Source: CAYSSG01 sp964433635 (GTDB lineage: Bacteria > Atribacterota > Phoenicimicrobiia > Phoenicimicrobiales > Stramentimicrobiaceae). From it: a stretch of 37,670 bases of DNA. The translations under genes were made by a program, and so were the position numbers. The notes under the pieces were generated by a model. That model searched no databases and had not been told where the DNA came from. It saw only the letters and a list, made by a program, of their open reading frames with translations. Of the stretch, positions 32,777 to 37,670 are shown piece after piece (the first letter of the stretch is position 1; each line of letters opens with the position of its first letter). The stretch lies in contig CAYSSG010000019.1 of the NCBI GenBank assembly GCA_964433635.1, positions 1 to 37,670 of the forward strand. Direction: 5' to 3'.

Positions 32777-33503
32777 GACTTATTCCCCCTCCTAAATAGG
32801 CTTCAATCACCCTTTGATTATTACAAACCTTATCTGGATTACCAGAGGCAATAAGCTCTCCCGCATCCAAAACAAAAATTCTCTCACAGAGACCCATTAC
32901 CATTTGCATCACGTGCTCTACTACACATAGGGTAACCCCGGTTTCCTGATTCAGTTTTTTAAGTGCGGCCATAAGCTTGAAAAGTTCAGTACCCGTAAGT
33001 CCCGCTCCCGCCTCATCAAGCAAGAGAAGATCGGGTTCAGTAGCAACTGCTCTGGCTATTTCCACTTTACGTAAAGAGGCTAATCCTAAATCGTTACATT
33101 TAGATCTTCGAATATCTAGTAAATCAAAAAACTCAATCACCCAGTCTACTTTTTTTTGAACTTCTTTTTCCCCTCGTCTATTGTATGCTCCCACCCTTAT
33201 GGCATCTTCAACGGACATTTCTCCAAAAGACCTCGTTACCTGAAAAGTACGAGACATCCCCAGCTTACAAATTTTATGAGGAGGTATAGAGGTAATATTA
33301 ATTCCTTTAAAGATAATGGTGCCTTCATCAGGAATTTCCAGTCCAGTTATTAAATTAAAAAAAGTAGTTTTCCCAGCGCCATTTGGCCCAATCAGTCCAA
33401 CAATCTCCTCTCTATTGATTTCCAATTCAACATCGTTTACAGCAATTAGATTACCAAAACACTTGGTAAGCTCGGAAGTTTTCAAAATTGGTTCAGGCAA
33501 CAT
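32754..33503 (-). CDS. livG: Liv-type ABC transporter ATPase, LivG (system 2)
   Basis: 249 residues with Walker A GPNGAGKTT, Walker B LLLLDEAGAGLTGTE and VVEHVMQMV. The signature is degenerate (LGLASLRKVEIARA in place of LSGGQ), similar to the LivG of system 1 and to a known LivG variant. It overlaps livM by 11 bases. The Ala-Gly-Ala-Gly after Walker B differs from the VMAG of system 1. Confidence 0.92.
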   Translation of the reverse strand: MLPEPILKTSELTKCFGNLIAVNDVELEINREEIVGLIGPNGAGKTTFFNLITGLEIPDEGTIIFKGINITSIPPHKICKLGMSRTFQVTRSFGEMSVEDAIRVGAYNRRGEKEVQKKVDWVIEFFDLLDIRRSKCNDLGLASLRKVEIARAVATEPDLLLLDEAGAGLTGTELFKLMAALKKLNQETGVTLCVVEHVMQMVMGLCERIFVLDAGELIASGNPDKVCNNQRVIEAYLGGGISLETGSTG

Positions 33504-34497
33504 CTTTATTCTTTACCTCCCCCGCAATAAGTTTCTTATAACCATCCTGAAAAAAGGTTGCAATGCCTCTAGGTCTAAAAAGAACAACTAGGACCAAGAT
33601 AATGGCGTAGATTAATAGATACAAGCCAGAAAATTCTCCTCCCAGACTTGCTCGGAGAAACTCTTGAGCTCCTACTAATAACAAAGCAGCCAAAAGAGGG
33701 CCATAGGTAATACCTCTTCCTCCTACAATTCCTAATATGGCGATTTTGGTAGTTTCCTGCCCGTTAAAAAAGCTGGGATGAATATAGCCGTACATATTAG
33801 CATAAATACCGCCAGTTACACCGATTAAAAAGGAATAACATAGTAAAGCCTTTAATTTATTTCTCTGAGTATCAACTCCCAAAACCTCAGCGGCAGATTC
33901 ATCCTCCCCTAATGCTTTAAGATAATAACCAAGCTTGGAAGAAGCAATTCGTTGATTCAAAAAAAGAGAAATGATAAGCATAACAAACATTATATAATAA
34001 TAAGGAATATAAGAGGTGAAGCGCATATGCAGCAAGGAGCCAGAAAAGTAAGGAAGGCATCTCTCTACCGGACCCCCTACTTTTTCCCACATATTAAATG
34101 ACACTTTAAGTATTTCTACCAGAGCACTGGTAGTTAAGGCATACCAAACTTCTTTTATTCTGAATCGAAATAGGGGAATTCCAATTAACAAAGCAAATCC
34201 AGCCGCTACCAAACCTCCCAGTATCATACCAATCCAGGGGGTAATATTAAATCGAATGAGTAGAGTACCGGAAGTATATGCACCTAATCCTAAATAAGCA
34301 AAAGCGGCAAGGTCAAGTTGTCCGGCTAATCCGCCTATGATATTCCAAGAAGTTGCCATCACTCCATATAGCAGTACAGTCGTAGCCAGAAGTACTTGAT
34401 ATTGATTGGACCCAAGAATTAAGGGTATAAATAAAGCTAAGATTAGTAAAAATAATATTAATATTTTTCCTATATTCATTTTCTTGAAAAAATTCAT
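33493..34497 (-). CDS. livM: Liv-type ABC transporter permease, LivM (system 2)
   Basis: 334 residues, about ten membrane helices, with GQLDLAAFAYLGLGAYTSG, LGEDESAAEVLGVDTQRNKL (EAA-like loop) and GIVGGRGITYGPLLAALLL. I place the start at ATG 34497, six bases after GGGAGG, where the A is shared with the livH stop; the frame is open 12 codons earlier, inside livH. Confidence 0.9.
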   Translation of the reverse strand: MNFFKKMNIGKILILFLLILALFIPLILGSNQYQVLLATTVLLYGVMATSWNIIGGLAGQLDLAAFAYLGLGAYTSGTLLIRFNITPWIGMILGGLVAAGFALLIGIPLFRFRIKEVWYALTTSALVEILKVSFNMWEKVGGPVERCLPYFSGSLLHMRFTSYIPYYYIMFVMLIISLFLNQRIASSKLGYYLKALGEDESAAEVLGVDTQRNKLKALLCYSFLIGVTGGIYANMYGYIHPSFFNGQETTKIAILGIVGGRGITYGPLLAALLLVGAQEFLRASLGGEFSGLYLLIYAIILVLVVLFRPRGIATFFQDGYKKLIAGEVKNKDVA

Positions 34498-35357
34498 TAC
34501 TTCCTCCCGAACAAGCCTCTGGGTCGCAACCAAAGAACTAAAATAAAGATCAGATATATTACCAGTGTCCTAGCCCTGGGATCCCAAAAAGACATCGCCA
34601 GTGATTCGCTTATACCAACAATCAATCCAGAAATTACCAATCCAGTAATCGATCCTAATCCCGCGAGGGCAAGAATACAAAAACTGAGCAGTCCAAATCG
34701 TAAACCCATAGTAGGGTCAACCTGTTGGAAGGTCATCAATAAACCCCCAGCAATGGCAGTCAGTCCTGAACCCAAGCCGAAGGCTATCGCATAAGTCTTT
34801 TGAAAGTCTATCCCCATCAAAGATGCTGCACTGGAATCATCAGAAGTTGCTCTTATTGCTCTTCCTAGCCAGGTCCTGGCTAAAAAAAATGATATACTCA
34901 TTATGATGATAAGGCTTATTATTGCAGAAATTAATCGTGAAAGCGCAATGGTATAACCTCCAAATTGAATGGTACCTTGCACAAAAGAATAGACAAGCGC
35001 ACGTGGCCTTGCCTGCCAAATCAACTGAGTAATTGCACCTAGAAAAGTCATTAGACCTACTGTTACTGCAATTTGTATAGTATAATGCTCTCTAAGTGTT
35101 CGACTAATTAGTCCATAATAGACTAATATTCCGAATAGAAATAATAGGGGAAAAGTAATCAGTGGACTTAGTACTGCATCAATTTTATATAAAGTACCAA
35201 CCCAAAAAGTAAAATACATTGAAAGCATTACGAAATTCCCATGAGCAAAATTCACTACATTCATTACACCAAAGATAAGCGATAATCCTAATGCAATTAA
35301 GGCATAAATGCAGCCCATTAACACCCCGTTTAATATACTCTGAATCATTACGTCCAT
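34497..35357 (-). CDS. livH: Liv-type ABC transporter permease, LivH (system 2)
   Basis: 286 residues with the LivH start GVLMGCIYALIALGLSLIFGVMNVVNFAHGNFVML, the loop SDDSSAASLMGIDFQKTYA and ALAGLGSITGLVISGLIVG near the end. It begins the membrane part of transporter system 2, 127 bases after its binding-protein gene, with an 18-bp hairpin between the two. Confidence 0.92.
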   Translation of the reverse strand: MDVMIQSILNGVLMGCIYALIALGLSLIFGVMNVVNFAHGNFVMLSMYFTFWVGTLYKIDAVLSPLITFPLLFLFGILVYYGLISRTLREHYTIQIAVTVGLMTFLGAITQLIWQARPRALVYSFVQGTIQFGGYTIALSRLISAIISLIIIMSISFFLARTWLGRAIRATSDDSSAASLMGIDFQKTYAIAFGLGSGLTAIAGGLLMTFQQVDPTMGLRFGLLSFCILALAGLGSITGLVISGLIVGISESLAMSFWDPRARTLVIYLIFILVLWLRPRGLFGRK

Positions 35358-35409
35358 ATTTTACCGCCAATCTCTTCTTTGTATTCTATATCTATCTTAG
35401 CAAAATATA

Positions 35410-35454
35410 TTTTTGCCTGGTTAATTACGCTAATATTAATTAACCAGGCAAAAA
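35410..35454 (-). repeat. Perfect 18-bp hairpin between livK and livH (system 2)
   Basis: TTTTTGCCTGGTTAATTA (35410-35427) pairs perfectly with TAATTAACCAGGCAAAAA (35437-35454) around a nine-base loop. Each strand reads T-run, stem, A-run, the reverse of the A-run, stem, U-run order of an intrinsic terminator. It more likely protects the livK message from 3' decay or attenuates, giving more binding protein than permease. Confidence 0.75.
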
Positions 35455-35484
35455 TTACAAAAAACTTTGCTTACCAGCTAAAGA

Positions 35485-36747
35485 TTAATAGGTAGCATCT
35501 GGTCTCGGGAAAACAAACTCGGCCTCTGCTTCTTCAAAAGGCCATACAACTTTAGGTTCTCCATTAATAACCTGTAAAATAGTAGCTCTGGCAGAGGGAT
35601 TATCTCCCTTTCCATCAAAAGTAATATGATTGGTAGGATAGGTTTCAACTGCTGGACCAGAGGTTAAGTCAAGTTTTAAAAAGGCACTACGTAGATTATC
35701 TGGATTCAAAGGATCTTCAGGGAATAAATTCCCGGAAAGCTCAAGAGCTTCTTTTAAAATCCACATTCCATAATAATTCATACCGGCACCTTCAGTAGGA
35801 ATGTGTCCGACCTGTGCTTTATATTCATCGACAAATTTACGATTTTGCGGAGTATCTTTAGCAGGATTGTAACTGTAAGTATTACAGTAATTCTCAGCTG
35901 TTTTACCCAATGTTTCTATAGACTCCGGGTCTGTATATCCACAGGCACCCATACCGGTAATAAATTTGGGAAACAGGTTTAATTCCTTAAAAGCTTGAGC
36001 AAAAATGATAGCATCCATAAAATAGGGGCAATGGACTACAAAATCTGCTTTAGCCGCTGCAATGCCATGCACAATAGATGAGGCATCGGTAATATCATAA
36101 GGATATTCCTTCTGATAGACAATCGTTAAGCCATTATCCAATGCAGCCTGTACAGCACCAATAGCATTACTCCTTCCAAAAGAAGAATCTTCGTTTAGAA
36201 TGGCAATTCTCTCTACCACTACTCCGGCTTTTTCAGCTGCTTGAAGAACAAATTCTACAGCTGACCTTCCCTGCATACTTGCCTTTGGAGCAGGTCTGAA
36301 CACATACTGTCGTCCCATTTCAGTGACATCATCCACCAGAGCATCAGCTACCATAATCACTTTTTCTCTCTCAGTAATCTCGGATGCTACTGTAGTTAAC
36401 CGGCTGATATACAATCCCAAAACAGCAACAGGCTTATATTTACTTAAAATGCTTTCTGTTGCCAGACGTGCACTCATGGCATCTTCGCCTACATCTTCAC
36501 TTACTAATTCCAAAGGTATACCACCCAGGGACTTAATACCGCCAGACTCATTAATATGTTCGACTGCAAATTCCATACCAATTTTCCCTTCTGTTCCAAA
36601 GACTGCGTGTGCCCCGGTAAGTGGTTCTAGACAACCAACAACAATTTTATCAGGTAAATTTGCTGAAAAAACGGGGAGACTAAATATTAAAAAGCTTATC
36701 AAAATAACCATCGCTATAGTTGAAAAATAAATTTTTCTACTTAACAT
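35485..36747 (-). CDS. livK: ABC transporter substrate-binding protein, Liv family (system 2)
   Basis: 420 residues. The signal peptide (hydrophobic to SLPVFSA, cleavage before NLPDK) has no lipobox cysteine. The mature protein starts DKIVVGCLEPLTGAHAVFGTEGKIGMEFAVEHIN, the pattern of Liv/amide-binding proteins. It is the first gene of system 2, unlike system 1 where the binding protein comes last. Sequence differs strongly from the system 1 protein, so the two importers probably take different substrates. A promoter (TTGAAT-N17-TATAAT) lies about 110 bases upstream. Confidence 0.9.
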   Translation of the reverse strand: MLSRKIYFSTIAMVILISFLIFSLPVFSANLPDKIVVGCLEPLTGAHAVFGTEGKIGMEFAVEHINESGGIKSLGGIPLELVSEDVGEDAMSARLATESILSKYKPVAVLGLYISRLTTVASEITEREKVIMVADALVDDVTEMGRQYVFRPAPKASMQGRSAVEFVLQAAEKAGVVVERIAILNEDSSFGRSNAIGAVQAALDNGLTIVYQKEYPYDITDASSIVHGIAAAKADFVVHCPYFMDAIIFAQAFKELNLFPKFITGMGACGYTDPESIETLGKTAENYCNTYSYNPAKDTPQNRKFVDEYKAQVGHIPTEGAGMNYYGMWILKEALELSGNLFPEDPLNPDNLRSAFLKLDLTSGPAVETYPTNHITFDGKGDNPSARATILQVINGEPKVVWPFEEAEAEFVFPRPDATY

Positions 36748-36858
36748 TTTTTATCTTTCCTCCTCTTCCTAAAGTGTTAACTCTAAATAAATCATTACTA
36801 ATTCATTCTTATCCTATCGCATCCCTCCTCTGAGAATAGTATTTTCATATTTATAATG

Positions 36859-36887
36859 ATTATATCCAAGAAGATTATTTAATTCAA
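36859..36887 (-). promoter_or_regulatory. Promoter of transporter operon 2
   Basis: On the minus strand TTGAAT (36887-36882), exactly 17 bases, then perfect TATAAT (36864-36859). The -35 box is one arm of a palindrome, AATTC-N8-GAATT (36881-36898), that might be a regulator site related to, but spaced differently from, the iclR palindrome. Confidence 0.6.
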
Positions 36888-36935
36888 ATATTAGAATTCA
36901 CTTATTAATAATAATATATCTTCTTTCTCCTATGG

Positions 36936-37487
36936 TTATTTTAATCTATTTTCTTTCTCTAACAAATCTGCGACATCACTTAAACCAATTTCTGCAAGTC
37001 CTTGCCTTGTCTGCCAACTGCTTTCAACATCCCATTGATGTAAACGGTAAAGCGTATCTAACATCTCATTCCAGATCTTGTGGTCAAGATGCTCTCCCTT
37101 GTAGGGTCCTGATTCAACGGATTCATTGTAATATCGCTCACAAGGATAATCATCTTTCCGATCAAACCCAGCATGAAGGGTATTAAAGGCTTTCTCTAAA
37201 TTGTGTTCCTGTAAACCAATATGCAATAATTCCTCTTTCGAAAGTAATCTACCTGTAGCACTGTAGAACAAGGCAACCCAGTCATCCACCGTCTGTCCAT
37301 AAACATAGCTACATAGACCCAGCATGTCCTGAACTGCTTTCTTTTTTTGATTGTAATATAGATCTTCGGGTACATTTTCGTAGGAATTGATCGGACGATC
37401 ATCTCTCAACCAGAAACCGTTTAAACTGCCTCGCAAATGCCTACCTGCTACCGGTGACAAAACAATTCCAAATCCACATCCCTTTAT
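36936..37487 (-). pseudogene. Truncated aldehyde:ferredoxin oxidoreductase, C-terminal remnant
   Basis: The frame encodes about 180 residues aligned to the last third of AORs: SPVAGRHLRG near its start, LGLCSYVYG with the fourth Fe-S cysteine, LEKAFNTLHAGFDRKDDYPCERYYNESVESGPYKG and QTRQGLAEIGL at the end. It corresponds to roughly residue 450 onward of the intact AOR at 15486. The N-terminal 450 residues, with the tungstopterin and three of the four cluster cysteines, are missing. Upstream the frame meets two TAA codons (from 37490), and no AOR sequence follows to the window end. It has no ATG or ribosome site. It probably marks a former second AOR gene placed before transporter operon 2. 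Confidence 0.85.
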
Positions 37488-37670
37488 TTATTATGGGATG
37501 GCGCCTATTTAAAATTATCTTATTCTATTTTTACAGAAAATATAGCACAAGCTCCCGTTTTAAAGTAATTTTAAAAACATTCTATGAATTCATAACTATC
37601 TGTAATTCATTTAAAATTACAATAGTTTGATATTTTTTAATTTAAAAATCAAGAATACTTCTTTTCCTTC

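Noticed and set aside
35410..35454. Calling the hairpin after livK (system 2) a Rho-independent terminator
   Set aside because: The 3' side of the stem ends in an A-run on both strands, with no U-tract following.
36936..37487. Treating the short AOR frame as a functional small protein
   Set aside because: It begins mid-domain, has no ATG or ribosome site and lacks three of the four Fe-S ligands and most of the pterin site.

Overview
The window looks like part of a scaffold from a low-GC, anaerobic, probably double-membraned bacterium. It holds a run of 100 N at 9621-9720, which points to a draft or metagenome assembly. Signs of anaerobic life are a tungsten/molybdopterin aldehyde:ferredoxin oxidoreductase with its own ferredoxin, a class I (Fe-S) fumarase, a class 1B (NAD-linked) dihydroorotate dehydrogenase and carbamate kinase. 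The solute-binding proteins carry signal peptides without a lipobox cysteine, as expected for a periplasm. Atribacterota or a similar uncultured anaerobic lineage would fit, but I cannot prove the taxon.

Left part, 1-9900. tRNA-Pro(CGG), the biotin transporter bioY, a very large PPDK-like dikinase overlapping birA, two adjacent deoxynucleoside kinases, a CstA-family transporter followed by a strong terminator, and an unknown gene split by the assembly gap. All are on the minus strand. The gap is flanked by identical 55-bp ends; collapsing them restores a 205-residue reading frame.

Plus-strand island, 10136-13063. A four-gene operon behind a promoter and an inverted repeat: a cluster A-I metal-binding protein, an FmdE-like protein, an ABC ATPase and an ABC-3 permease. 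This looks like a metal uptake system with an unusual extra member.

Right part, 13066-37487. About 24 kb with every gene on the minus strand. In transcription order: a truncated AOR remnant, a Liv-type ABC transporter (livKHMGF), an IclR regulator, carbamate kinase, aspartate carbamoyltransferase, PyrK, PyrD, a second Liv-type transporter (livHMGF then livK), two-subunit fumarase, malic enzyme, aspartase, ferredoxin, AOR, a hydantoin-racemase-family protein, a dihydroorotase/hydantoinase-type amidohydrolase and a small Cys-containing protein. Together these can be read as the pyrimidine biosynthesis pathway run backwards for growth: orotate -> dihydroorotate -> N-carbamoyl-aspartate -> aspartate + carbamoyl phosphate. 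Carbamoyl phosphate then yields ATP through carbamate kinase, and aspartate goes through fumarate and malate to pyruvate. On paper the NADH used by PyrDK is returned by malic enzyme, so the route is redox neutral and gives one ATP per orotate. No carA, carB, pyrE, pyrF or pyrI is present, and the setting (importers, IclR, lyases) is catabolic. The catabolic reading, the true substrate (orotate, dihydroorotate, carboxymethylhydantoin, allantoin or another ureide) and the role of the AOR are inferences. Candidate operators containing ATGGAAC lie at iclR and upstream of the fumarase genes.
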